NCBI RefSeq assembly: GCF_000622085.1
Contig: NZ_JHWL01000002.1
Location: 186,001 to 250,000 of the forward strand
DNA from: Butyrivibrio proteoclasticus P6B7
Lineage (GTDB): Bacteria; Bacillota; Clostridia; Lachnospirales; Lachnospiraceae
DNA: 64,000 bases
Reading direction: 5' to 3'
In this document: in pieces, positions 51,788 to 60,778 of the stretch
How positions within the stretch are numbered: position 1 is the stretch's first letter
Layout of the letters: each line of letters starts with the position of its first letter
Program-made: the position numbers and the translations under genes
The notes under the pieces: model-generated
What the model saw: the letters and a program-made list of their open reading frames with translations, nothing else
What the model was told of the DNA's origin: nothing
Database searches by the model: none

Positions 51788-53770
51788 TTATAGGACTGCA
51801 TCCAGAGCAACTATGGAAATCTCTGCTTTCTTAGGATCAGATAGACTTCTGATCTTTCTTGCAGCCTCTTTTCCTCCAAATTCTGGAGAATTAACATCCA
51901 TAAGAAGAACATTGAAATAACCAGCGGGAGCTGCTTTTATCTTTTCGTAGGCTTCCTGTGGACTGACAGCTATCTGTATCTCAAAGCCTATTTTCTTAAG
52001 CACTTTACTGGTAATGGCCTGATTAGTGGAATTATCTTCTACAATAAGAATCCTTTGACCCTTGAAGTTAACTGCATCAATCTCTTTTTCTTTATCTTCA
52101 AGCATCTTGGATTCATAGAAATCCACAAGATCTTTCTTCTCAGATTCCTTTTCTTCAATCTTCTTTTTGATGGAACAAATATATCTAATAACGAAGTATA
52201 TAACAAAACCTATGATAATAACAATACAAGCTATGAAGCCAAAGATGTTTTCTTTGATCATATCCAGGATTGTGTAGGAATATAGATCACTGGTGTAGTT
52301 ATAGGCATAATTGGAAACATACTTAGTGCCCAGGATATTAATTCCTCTGTTTACCAGCTTAAGAAGGCCTTCGTTACCTATCTTAATACCAAAGCACCTG
52401 TCATCCACATCAGTTAACTGTCTGAATGACAAAGAATCGTAACCATTGTTCTTAAGCATATCACTGGTTCTAAGTCCGTTCAAGGTAGTAAACTGAGCTT
52501 CTCCGTTGACGACTGCTTTAAGACAATCGTCTATTGATGGGTATGTTGCGATGGTTGCTGTTGGGAAATGAGATTTGATGTAGTAATACTGCATCTTATT
52601 GTTCTCATTTATGGCAAATACTGAGTTAGAGCTACCCATGTACTTCTTGTTGTAGATAAGATCAGGGAAGGAGGATAATACCGCATTTGACAAGTAGATA
52701 CCATCTTCTTCTGAATAAAACAGTCCGCCTCCCACAGGGAAAGCCATATCAACTTCATTATTGTTGATGGCTGTCATCATTTCATTATAGTTTTCATACG
52801 GAACGTAGGAAATCTCAATATTATTTACTTTCAATGTAGAAAAGACAGCTGGCACAACATCTTTTACCATACCAGTAACGCTTCCATCCTTGCTGGTGTC
52901 GCTATATGGAAGGTAATTATCCAAATATCCAACAGTTAAGGTAGTATGGTCCTTTATCCATTCCTTTTCAGAATCGGTAAAGGCTCTGCTGTAGATACTT
53001 TCAGAATAGTATTTGGCACGAAGTGAGCTGGTATAATTAGGTTCCTCGGAAAAGAGCTGACTCTGGGCAACATTGAGCTCCTCTAAAATGTCAGGTCTTT
53101 TGATATTAACGCCAAGATAATAATCAACTTCGCCAAATACAAACAGGACTTCAGCATGATTTCTTGCGTAGGTTCCGTCGTTTTCTGATGCAAAAAGATC
53201 TATCTTCTTATGATCAAAATCTGTTAAAAGCTCATCATAAGAAGGATATTTGATTATCTTGGCATCTATTCTATTGTCATCTAGATATTTTTTTAGAGTA
53301 TTATAGATAGCACTATCAAGTACGCCGATGGATTTGCCATTTAGAGTGCGTATGTCTGCTGTAATTGAAGAATCTGATTCGTGCTTAACGATACCATAGG
53401 TTTCAAATCCCATGGCTTTGTCTGGGTAAGCGATTATAGTAGATCTTTCTTCTGTGTAAGCAAGGCCTGCTACAAGGTCTACCTTGCCATCAAGAAGCAT
53501 CTGATAGATATCCTTAAAGCTTCCATATACGTATTCGTAATCCCAACCGGTGTATTCAGAAAGCTTACGATAGTATTCGTAGGCATAGCCCTTTTTCTCA
53601 GCACCTTCTGATGCACCTTCCTGGAAGATTTCGTTGTTATAATAGCCAACTTTGACTGTTTTACTTTTGGAAGCTGCTCTACTGTTTGATGGAAAAGAAA
53701 TAACAGCAAGTATAAGGATCATGAATATGAGCAGAGCTTTTTTAGAACTTTTTTTCATATTAAACATCAT
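51788..53770 (-). CDS. Two-SBP receptor with truncated receiver domain
   Basis: About 660 residues. A signal peptide or anchor (about 10-30) is followed by two solute-binding (SBP_bac_3-like) domains: SKTVKVGYYNNEIFQEG onward, and HTTLTVGYLDNYLPYSD onward. A membrane segment lies near residues 508-530, then a short coiled-coil linker, then a receiver domain: ILIVEDNSTNQ (acidic pocket) and LLMDVNSPEFGG (phospho-acceptor Asp). The receiver stops at ISIVALDAVL, without the beta5-alpha5 part and its conserved Lys. No HisKA, HATPase or GGDEF domain lies between. It looks like a hybrid sensor kinase that has lost its kinase core and C-terminus. Start choice is uncertain (ATG 53770 or 53767, GTG 53776). 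Confidence 0.78.
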   Translation of the reverse strand: MMFNMKKSSKKALLIFMILILAVISFPSNSRAASKSKTVKVGYYNNEIFQEGASEGAEKKGYAYEYYRKLSEYTGWDYEYVYGSFKDIYQMLLDGKVDLVAGLAYTEERSTIIAYPDKAMGFETYGIVKHESDSSITADIRTLNGKSIGVLDSAIYNTLKKYLDDNRIDAKIIKYPSYDELLTDFDHKKIDLFASENDGTYARNHAEVLFVFGEVDYYLGVNIKRPDILEELNVAQSQLFSEEPNYTSSLRAKYYSESIYSRAFTDSEKEWIKDHTTLTVGYLDNYLPYSDTSKDGSVTGMVKDVVPAVFSTLKVNNIEISYVPYENYNEMMTAINNNEVDMAFPVGGGLFYSEEDGIYLSNAVLSSFPDLIYNKKYMGSSNSVFAINENNKMQYYYIKSHFPTATIATYPSIDDCLKAVVNGEAQFTTLNGLRTSDMLKNNGYDSLSFRQLTDVDDRCFGIKIGNEGLLKLVNRGINILGTKYVSNYAYNYTSDLYSYTILDMIKENIFGFIACIVIIIGFVIYFVIRYICSIKKKIEEKESEKKDLVDFYESKMLEDKEKEIDAVNFKGQRILIVEDNSTNQAITSKVLKKIGFEIQIAVSPQEAYEKIKAAPAGYFNVLLMDVNSPEFGGKEAARKIRSLSDPKKAEISIVALDAVL

Positions 53771-53824
53771 TTCCACTTCTACTATATTTTGTTACTCTTT
53801 TTAATGATATCATAGTTTATAAAA

Positions 53825-53854
53825 ATTTTAGTCTTCTTTAATACATTTGTTCAA
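53825..53854 (-). promoter_or_regulatory. Candidate promoter of the receptor gene run
   Basis: On the minus strand TTGAAC (53854-53849), 18 bases, TAAAAT (53830-53825), about 55 bases before the start of the receptor gene. Confidence 0.5.
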
Positions 53855-53897
53855 GATATTATGGAAACTCAGAAAGAAATTCCGGGTTTCTTATAAA

Positions 53898-53926
53898 TTG
53901 ATTTTTGCCTCCTTATGCTTTATAAT
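53898..53926 (+). promoter_or_regulatory. Promoter of the activase gene
   Basis: TTGATT at 53898-53903, 17 bases, TATAAT at 53921-53926, about 75 bases before the start codon. Confidence 0.75.
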
Positions 53927-54001
53927 CATAAAGATTGTCTTCTAATGCACATTTAAATTAGAAGAAGGAATGTATCGCATTTATAAAATTGAGGTATACA
54001 C

Positions 54002-57000
54002 ATGATTTCAAAAGATTACACATTAGGAATTGATATTGGTTCTACTACTGTTAAGGTAGCCCTTTTAGATAAGGATAAGAACATTATCTTTTCAGACTAC
54101 AAAAGACATTTTGCCAACATTCAGGAGACATTGTCAGATCTTTTACAGGATGCTTACAAGAAATGCGGCAACGTAACTGTACATCCAGTTATTACAGGAT
54201 CTGGCGGACTTACACTTGCTGGACACCTTGGAGTTCCTTTTGTGCAGGAAGTTATAGCTGTTTCTACTTCTCTTAAGGACCTTGCACCTAAGACAGATGT
54301 TGCCATTGAGCTTGGTGGTGAGGATGCCAAGATCATCTATTTTGAAGGCGGCAATGTTGAACAGCGTATGAATGGTATCTGTGCCGGTGGTACAGGTTCT
54401 TTTATTGACCAGATGGCGTCTCTTCTTCAGACAGATGCATCAGGTCTTAATGAGTATGCCAAGAATTACAATTCTTTATATACTATCGCTGCAAGATGCG
54501 GTGTATTTGCCAAGTCAGATATTCAGCCACTTATCAATGAGGGTGCCACCAAAGAGGATCTGGCAGCTTCTATTTTCCAGGCTGTTGTTAATCAGACAAT
54601 TTCAGGACTTGCCTGTGGTAAGCCAATCAGAGGCCATGTAGCATTCTTAGGTGGTCCTCTTCATTTCCTTGATCAGCTTAAGGCTGCATTTGTACGTACT
54701 CTAAAGCTTGATGAGGAGCATACTATCGATACTGATAATTCTCATCTTTTTGCAGCTATCGGTTCAGCTCTTAATGCTAAAGAAGATGTTTCTTTTACCA
54801 TGGATGAGATGACAGATAAGCTTGCCAATAAGATAGTTATGAGCGCTGAAGTTCAGCGTCTTGATCCTCTCTTTAATAATGAGGAAGAATATAAGACATT
54901 TAGAGATAGACAGAGTAAGTACAAGGTTAAGACAAGAAAGCTTGATGACTATAAGGGAAAGGCTTTCCTTGGTATTGACGCTGGCTCTACTACAACTAAG
55001 TGCGCACTTATCAGTGAAGATGGTGATCTTCTCTACTCTTTCTATTCAAGCAATAATGGTAGTCCATTAAAGACTGCTATTTCTTCCATACAGGAAATCT
55101 ATAAGCTCATGCCTAAGGATGTTACTATTGCAAGAGCCTGCTCTACAGGTTATGGTGAAGCTCTTTTAAAGTCAGCTCTCCTTCTTGATGATGGTGAGGT
55201 TGAGACTATTGCTCACTACAATGCAGCTGCATTCTTTGATCCTAAGGTTGACTGTATCCTTGATATCGGTGGTCAGGATATGAAGTGTATCCATATCAAG
55301 AACCAGTCAGTTGATTCAGTTCAGCTTAATGAGGCTTGTTCTTCCGGTTGTGGTTCATTCATTGAGACCTTTGCTAAGTCTTTGGACTACACAGTTCAGG
55401 ATTTTGCCAAGGTAGCTCTTTATGCCAAGTCTCCTGTTGATCTTGGTACAAGATGTACTGTATTTATGAACTCAAGAGTTAAGCAGGCTCAGAAGGAAGG
55501 CGCTGATGTAGCTGATATTTCATCAGGTCTTGCATATTCTGTAATTAAGAACGCTCTCTTTAAGGTTATTAAGGTTTCTGATGCCAAGGATCTTGGCCAG
55601 CACATCGTTGTTCAGGGTGGAACCTTCTATAACGACGCTGTTCTTCGTGCCTTTGAGATTATCTCAGGTGCAGAGGCAATCCGTCCTGATATCGCTGGTA
55701 TCATGGGCGCTTTTGGTGCTGCTCTTATCGCCAGAGAGAGATTTTCTGAGACTCCTGATTATAAGACAACAATGCTTTCTATTGATCAGATCAATTCTCT
55801 TGAATATACAACAAGCATGACAACATGTCAGGGATGTACTAACCACTGCAGACTTACAGTTAACAAGTTTACTGGTGGTCGTCAGCATATTTCCGGTAAC
55901 AGATGTGAACGTGGCATCGGTAAGGTTAAGAATGCTGATAATATCCCTAACCTTTTTGACTACAAATATAAGAGAATCTTTGGTTACGAGCCTCTTAGCG
56001 CTGATGCTGCTCCTAGAGGCACAGTTGGTATCCCCAGAGTTCTTAATTTCTATGAGAACTATCCATTCTGGTTCACCTTCTTTACTAAGCTTGGTTACAG
56101 AGTTGTGCTTTCTCCAAGATCAACTCACCAGATATATGAGCTTGGTATTGAGTCTATTCCTAGTGAATCAGAGTGCTATCCAGCTAAGATTTCACATGGT
56201 CATATTGAATGGCTTATTAAACAGAAGGTTGACTTCATCTTCTATCCAGGTCTTTTCTATGAGCGTGAAGAGGTAGAGGGTGCAACTAACCACTACAACT
56301 GCCCTATCGTTACTTCATATTCCGAGAATATCAAGAACAACGTTGAGGCTATCACAAATGGTGATGTTAAGCTTCGCAATCCATTTATGGCTTTCACTAA
56401 CCTTGAGACAGCTACAACTTCTCTTGTTAAGGAATTCTCTGAGATTCCGGCTGAAGAGATCATAGCTGCTGCTAAGGAAGGCTGGGATGAAATGGCTAAG
56501 GCCAGAAAAGACATTCAGGTTAAGGGTGAAGAGACTCTTAAATGGATGGAAGAAAACAACAGACACGGTATCGTACTTGCAGGAAGACCTTACCATGTAG
56601 ATCCAGAGATCAACCATGGTATTCCAGATATGATCTGCTCTTACGGTGTTGCTGTCCTTACAGAGGATTCAGTTTCACACCTTGGAAATCCTGAGAGACC
56701 TCTTATCGTTTCTGACCAGTGGATGTATCACTCAAGGCTTTACGCTGCAGCAAGCTTTGTAAGAACTCGTGAGGATCTTGATCTTATTCAGCTCAATTCC
56801 TTTGGCTGTGGCCTTGATGCAGTTACTACAGATCAGGTTAATGATATCCTTTCAGAATCAGATAAGATCTATACATGTCTTAAGATTGACGAAGTTAATA
56901 ACCTTGGTAGCGCTCGTATCAGAGTTCGTTCTCTTCTTGCAGCTATCAGAGTTCGTAAGCAAAAGAATAAGCATGCTACAGTTAAGTCCTGTGCTAATGA

Positions 57001-58252
57001 GAGAGTTCTTTTCACAGAAGATATGCGTAAGAACTTCCTTATTCTCTGCCCTCAGATGTCTCCTATTCACTTTGACATCTTAGAGCCAGCATTTAATGCC
57101 TGCGGTTATAATTTTGTGGTTATGCAGAACGACAACAGGCGCGCCATTGATATGGGACTTAAGTATGTTAATAACGATGCCTGTTACCCTTCTCTTTGGG
57201 TTGTAGGTCAGATCATGGATGAGCTTACTTCCGGTAAGTACGACCTTAATAATACTGCCGTTGTTATGTCTCAGACAGGTGGTGGCTGCCGAGCTACTAA
57301 CTACGTTGGATTTATCAGACGTGCCCTTAAAAAGGCTGGTATGGAGCAGGTTCCAGTTATTTCTCTTAACCTCTCCAAGCTTGAGTCTAACCCAGGCTTC
57401 CACATTAACTTAGAAATGCTTGAAAGAGCTGCTTATGGAGCTATCTTTGGAGATATCTTCATGAAGTGCGTATATCGCATGAGACCTTATGAGAAAGTAA
57501 AGGGATCTGTAGATGCCTGCCATCAGAAGTGGCTTCCTGTAGTTAAGGATTTCGTATGTGCTAAGCACATGAGCTTCTTCAAGTTCCAGAAGATCTGTAA
57601 GCAGATTATTGAAGATTTTGACTGTATTGAGATTAATGATGAAGTTAAGCCAAGAGTTGGTGTTGTTGGAGAGATCCTTGTTAAGTTTGCTCCAGCTGCT
57701 AACAACCATCTTGTTGAGCTTCTTGAGGCAGAAGGTGCTGAGGCAGTTGTTCCTGATCTTATTGATTTCATGCTCTACTGCTTCTACAACCAGATCTACA
57801 AGGCTCAGGAGCTTGGTACATCCAAGAAGACAGCTAGGTTCTGTAAAGCTGGTATTTGGGCTATAGAAAAGCTTCGTAGCGGTGCTACTAAGGCCTTCGA
57901 GAGAAGTGTTCATTTTGAGCCACCTACAGATATCTACAAGCTTGTAGAATACGCTTCACAGATCGTATCTATCGGTAACCAGACTGGTGAGGGATGGTTC
58001 CTTACAGGTGAGATGGTTGAGCTTATCCATAACGGAGCTAACAATATTGTCTGCACACAACCATTTGGATGTCTTCCTAACCATGTAGTTGGTAAGGGTG
58101 TAATTAAGCAGATGAGAAAGCTTTATCCTGGATGTAACATCGTTGCCATCGACTATGATCCAGGTGCTTCTGAAGTTAACCAGCTTAACAGAATTAAGCT
58201 TATGCTCTCTACAGCTCAGAAGAAAGTTGAGAAAGATAAAAAGATGGCCTGA
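54002..58252 (+). CDS. Giant acyl-CoA dehydratase activase-related protein
   Basis: 1416 residues. Two ASKHA (BcrA/BadF/BzdG-type) ATPase domains lie in tandem: the first opens with GIDIGSTTVKVAL (residue 9) and has GGEDAK and CAGGTGSFIDQM; the second opens with GIDAGSTTTKCAL near 324 and has DIGGQDMKCIHI and CSSGCGSFIETF. These Cys-containing loops hold the 4Fe-4S cluster between monomers in HgdC-type activases. A CQGCTNHC...GNRCERG cysteine cluster (about 605-640) follows, then a DUF2229/HgdB-like part (GIPRVLNFYENYPFW). The family is widespread in anaerobes, and its substrate is unknown; an ATP-driven electron-transfer role is inferred from the HgdC part. Monocistronic. Confidence 0.9.
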   Translation: MISKDYTLGIDIGSTTVKVALLDKDKNIIFSDYKRHFANIQETLSDLLQDAYKKCGNVTVHPVITGSGGLTLAGHLGVPFVQEVIAVSTSLKDLAPKTDVAIELGGEDAKIIYFEGGNVEQRMNGICAGGTGSFIDQMASLLQTDASGLNEYAKNYNSLYTIAARCGVFAKSDIQPLINEGATKEDLAASIFQAVVNQTISGLACGKPIRGHVAFLGGPLHFLDQLKAAFVRTLKLDEEHTIDTDNSHLFAAIGSALNAKEDVSFTMDEMTDKLANKIVMSAEVQRLDPLFNNEEEYKTFRDRQSKYKVKTRKLDDYKGKAFLGIDAGSTTTKCALISEDGDLLYSFYSSNNGSPLKTAISSIQEIYKLMPKDVTIARACSTGYGEALLKSALLLDDGEVETIAHYNAAAFFDPKVDCILDIGGQDMKCIHIKNQSVDSVQLNEACSSGCGSFIETFAKSLDYTVQDFAKVALYAKSPVDLGTRCTVFMNSRVKQAQKEGADVADISSGLAYSVIKNALFKVIKVSDAKDLGQHIVVQGGTFYNDAVLRAFEIISGAEAIRPDIAGIMGAFGAALIARERFSETPDYKTTMLSIDQINSLEYTTSMTTCQGCTNHCRLTVNKFTGGRQHISGNRCERGIGKVKNADNIPNLFDYKYKRIFGYEPLSADAAPRGTVGIPRVLNFYENYPFWFTFFTKLGYRVVLSPRSTHQIYELGIESIPSESECYPAKISHGHIEWLIKQKVDFIFYPGLFYEREEVEGATNHYNCPIVTSYSENIKNNVEAITNGDVKLRNPFMAFTNLETATTSLVKEFSEIPAEEIIAAAKEGWDEMAKARKDIQVKGEETLKWMEENNRHGIVLAGRPYHVDPEINHGIPDMICSYGVAVLTEDSVSHLGNPERPLIVSDQWMYHSRLYAAASFVRTREDLDLIQLNSFGCGLDAVTTDQVNDILSESDKIYTCLKIDEVNNLGSARIRVRSLLAAIRVRKQKNKHATVKSCANERVLFTEDMRKNFLILCPQMSPIHFDILEPAFNACGYNFVVMQNDNRRAIDMGLKYVNNDACYPSLWVVGQIMDELTSGKYDLNNTAVVMSQTGGGCRATNYVGFIRRALKKAGMEQVPVISLNLSKLESNPGFHINLEMLERAAYGAIFGDIFMKCVYRMRPYEKVKGSVDACHQKWLPVVKDFVCAKHMSFFKFQKICKQIIEDFDCIEINDEVKPRVGVVGEILVKFAPAANNHLVELLEAEGAEAVVPDLIDFMLYCFYNQIYKAQELGTSKKTARFCKAGIWAIEKLRSGATKAFERSVHFEPPTDIYKLVEYASQIVSIGNQTGEGWFLTGEMVELIHNGANNIVCTQPFGCLPNHVVGKGVIKQMRKLYPGCNIVAIDYDPGASEVNQLNRIKLMLSTAQKKVEKDKKMA

Positions 58253-58288
58253 TATCTATTTAGATATTGGAGCTTATAGTTAAAAGAA

Positions 58289-58324
58289 AAAGCGAATGAG
58301 ATACATTAGTGTCTCATTCGCTTT
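58289..58324. terminator. Strong terminator, probably bidirectional
   Basis: 16-bp stem AAAGCGAATGAGATAC/GTGTCTCATTCGCTTT (one T-G pair) with a 4-base loop, between the convergent activase gene and the 58363 gene. Confidence 0.9.
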
Positions 58325-58362
58325 ATCGTTATTTTGATTATTAGTAGCGCTCTAAGAATACC

Positions 58363-58842
58363 TTATTTAAGCTTGGCATTAAGCTTTTCTATAGCATCCT
58401 CGTGACGCTGAATAGCAAAGGTTGCGGATTTAATTTTCAGCTCCGTAGCCATTTTCTTTTTGTGAATCTCATTTTCCTTGGTGTAGTATTCAAGTGTATC
58501 CTCATCATCAAGCTCAAGATACTTATCAGCAAAGCATCCTGGGATAACGAATTTCTTGACTACATCAGAAAATTCAACTTCGATATATTTTCCGTCCTGT
58601 TTAATTACTTTTCCAGCACCAAACTTTTTATGGGAAACTTTCATCTTAAGGGCTGAACGATCACCTAACTTCTTATCTTCCTTGTCGAGTTCCTCGAGCT
58701 CTTTGTTCAGGTTTTCCTGTTCTGCCTTAAGGTTTTCAATCTGTTTGGCATTTTCTTCTAATAGCTCTTTTGTCTTCTTTGTAGGCTTTTTCTTAAGATC
58801 GTTCTTTGTTTCGAGATCATCATTTTCCATATCGAGGCCCAT
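58363..58842 (-). CDS. Coiled-coil protein with UvrD/PcrA C-terminal Tudor-like domain
   Basis: 159 residues. Lys/Glu-rich coiled coils (about 18-58 and 120-158) flank a small beta domain at 65-112. Its sequence MKVSHKKFGAGKVIKQDGKYIEVEF closely resembles the Tudor-like C-terminal domain of PcrA/UvrD helicases, which contacts RNA polymerase. AAGGAGA precedes the ATG. The resemblance is by eye. A role in binding polymerase or another partner is inference. Confidence 0.7.
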   Translation of the reverse strand: MGLDMENDDLETKNDLKKKPTKKTKELLEENAKQIENLKAEQENLNKELEELDKEDKKLGDRSALKMKVSHKKFGAGKVIKQDGKYIEVEFSDVVKKFVIPGCFADKYLELDDEDTLEYYTKENEIHKKKMATELKIKSATFAIQRHEDAIEKLNAKLK

Positions 58843-58917
58843 AAAGTAATCTCCTTATCAAAAACAGAATAAAAATAAACGACTTAACAATAATATTTTA
58901 CCTTATTTTATGTCAAA

Positions 58918-59751
58918 TTACAACTCCGTCGTCACTCCGCCTTTGCATAAGATAGCCTTTTTATCCACCTCAAGCCATACATCTGTGGCACTTGGATTAT
59001 ATGCGAAATCTCCATTAACAGAAACCTGAATTCTATTTGCTGCGTCAAGGTAATCAACAATCTCAATATTGGTTGCATACCAGATATCGTCTTTATTAGA
59101 TACCTCTTTTGCAAAGGTTTCAATTACGTTCCAGTTATCATCTCTCTCAAACTCATAGCTATGGCCCCATACATAGAGCATGTAAAGGTACTGAGTCTTA
59201 TGAAGATCCAGGAATTCTCTGGTTAGCTTCATAAGGTCAGGGTGTCTATGGGAACAGGTAGGATTCCATCTAAGGAAATCCTGTGGCATAGCAAAGCTTA
59301 GAGTAGAATTAACAGTCCTTGAATGAACGATTCCGCAGGCTTTAAGGGTTTCTACTACTGTATCATCAAAGGAGCCGTTAGGATAAGCCATTCCTCTGAT
59401 GGGCCTGTGCATTATTTCCTCCAATGCTCTTCTGTCCTCAAGAACCTGCTGAATCTGCTGTTCTCTAGGGCACCTTGCGATGGTTGGATGAGTTACAGTA
59501 TGACAAGCAATTTCATGGCCTTTATAAAGCTCTTTATACTCTGATGTAGGAATTCTCTCGTTATAGGCTTCCTCAAAGGGAATATCCTCAAGTCCGGAAT
59601 TGACATTAAATGTTCCCTTAAGTCCATATTCGTTAAAAAGAGCTACAAGTCTCCTATCAGGAATCTTGCCATCATCATAGCTAAGAGTTAATACTTTGTG
59701 CTTTCCTTCAGGAAAAGCTGTGTAGATGTTGCGTACCTTTCTGTCTGACAT
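58918..59751 (-). CDS. Polysaccharide deacetylase family protein, apparently cytoplasmic
   Basis: 277 residues of the CE4/NodB fold. Motifs: LSYDDG (catalytic Asp, metal Asp), HTVTHPT (metal His pair), and GMAYPNGSFDD. There is no signal peptide or membrane segment, unlike wall-modifying deacetylases, so it may act on a soluble sugar. AGGAGG precedes the ATG. It sits just after metA. Confidence 0.85.
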   Translation of the reverse strand: MSDRKVRNIYTAFPEGKHKVLTLSYDDGKIPDRRLVALFNEYGLKGTFNVNSGLEDIPFEEAYNERIPTSEYKELYKGHEIACHTVTHPTIARCPREQQIQQVLEDRRALEEIMHRPIRGMAYPNGSFDDTVVETLKACGIVHSRTVNSTLSFAMPQDFLRWNPTCSHRHPDLMKLTREFLDLHKTQYLYMLYVWGHSYEFERDDNWNVIETFAKEVSNKDDIWYATNIEIVDYLDAANRIQVSVNGDFAYNPSATDVWLEVDKKAILCKGGVTTEL

Positions 59752-59772
59752 ATATATAACCTCCTAAATGTT

Positions 59773-60741
59773 TTATTGGAGCTTCTGCGTAAGAACTATT
59801 GAAGCCATCTGGCGCTTATTTTCGTCAAGAATCTGGCCCCACTGATATGGTGTGTTCTGATATACGTAGTAGTTAAGCCAGTTGGTATAAAGGTTGTTGG
59901 CATGGCTTCTCCAAACAAGATCAGGCTTATTCTCTGGATTATCGTCTGGATAGTAATTGTGAGGAATAGCAGTACCAAGACCCTTTTGAGTATCTCTTTT
60001 ATATTCGCTGTCCAAAGTCATTCTGTCGTATTCTGCGTGACCCATTACAAAGATCTGGCTTCCGCTCTTGTTCATGCAAAGGAATACGCCTGCTTCAGGT
60101 GATTTAGCAAGGACTACAAGGTCTTCACACTCTTCTATTTTTTCAGTAGGTGTCTGAGTATATCTTGAGTGAGGCATATAGAATACATCATCAAAACCTC
60201 TTACAAGAGGCACCTTTCTGTTCATGACTCTGTGTTTGTAGATTCCAAAGAGCTTTTTATCTAGCATTTCCTTATCTATTCCAAAGTGATAATAGATTCC
60301 TGCCTGTGCACCCCAACAGATATGGAAGGTGGAGGTTACGTTGGTCTTACTCCACTCGAAAACCTCGCATAGCTCTTTCCAGTAATCTACATCTTCAAAT
60401 CTCATCTGTTCTACTGGTGCGCCAGTGATGATCATACCGTCGTAGGTATTATCTTTTAACTCATCAAAGGTGTTGTAGAACCTGTTGAGATGGTTAGGGG
60501 ATGTATTATTAGAGTGATGTGAGCTCATCTGCATGAAGGACACGTCAATCTGAAGAGGTGTATTGGACATTGAACGAAGGAGCTGAAGCTCTGTGTCCTC
60601 TTTAAGAGGCATCAGATTAAGGATAAGGATCTGAAGGGATCTGATATCCTGATGGAGCGCTCTGTTCTCATCTACTGCAAAAATATTCTCATTTTCTAAG
60701 ATTTCTCTTGCTGGAAGATCATTTTGAATTTTGATTGGCAT
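59773..60741 (-). CDS. metA: Homoserine O-acetyltransferase, MetA type
   Basis: First committed step of methionine synthesis from homoserine. 322 residues with PLQIDVSFMQ, THICWGAQAG-like FHICWGAQAG (catalytic Cys), and the His-Glu pair in MGHAEYDRMTL. The acyl-choice position, Gly in E. coli (succinyl) and Glu in acetyl-type enzymes, is Glu here (TGAPVEQM), so acetyl-CoA is the likely donor. No SAM riboswitch or T-box fits in the 37-base gap to ligA upstream. Confidence 0.93.
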   Translation of the reverse strand: MPIKIQNDLPAREILENENIFAVDENRALHQDIRSLQILILNLMPLKEDTELQLLRSMSNTPLQIDVSFMQMSSHHSNNTSPNHLNRFYNTFDELKDNTYDGMIITGAPVEQMRFEDVDYWKELCEVFEWSKTNVTSTFHICWGAQAGIYYHFGIDKEMLDKKLFGIYKHRVMNRKVPLVRGFDDVFYMPHSRYTQTPTEKIEECEDLVVLAKSPEAGVFLCMNKSGSQIFVMGHAEYDRMTLDSEYKRDTQKGLGTAIPHNYYPDDNPENKPDLVWRSHANNLYTNWLNYYVYQNTPYQWGQILDENKRQMASIVLTQKLQ

Positions 60742-60778
60742 TTCTCTACACCTCTGGTCTTATTATTTATTGTGATTA

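Noticed and set aside
60742-60778. Search for a SAM riboswitch or T-box in front of metA
   Set aside because: The gap to ligA is only 37 bases and holds no structure beyond a ribosome site.
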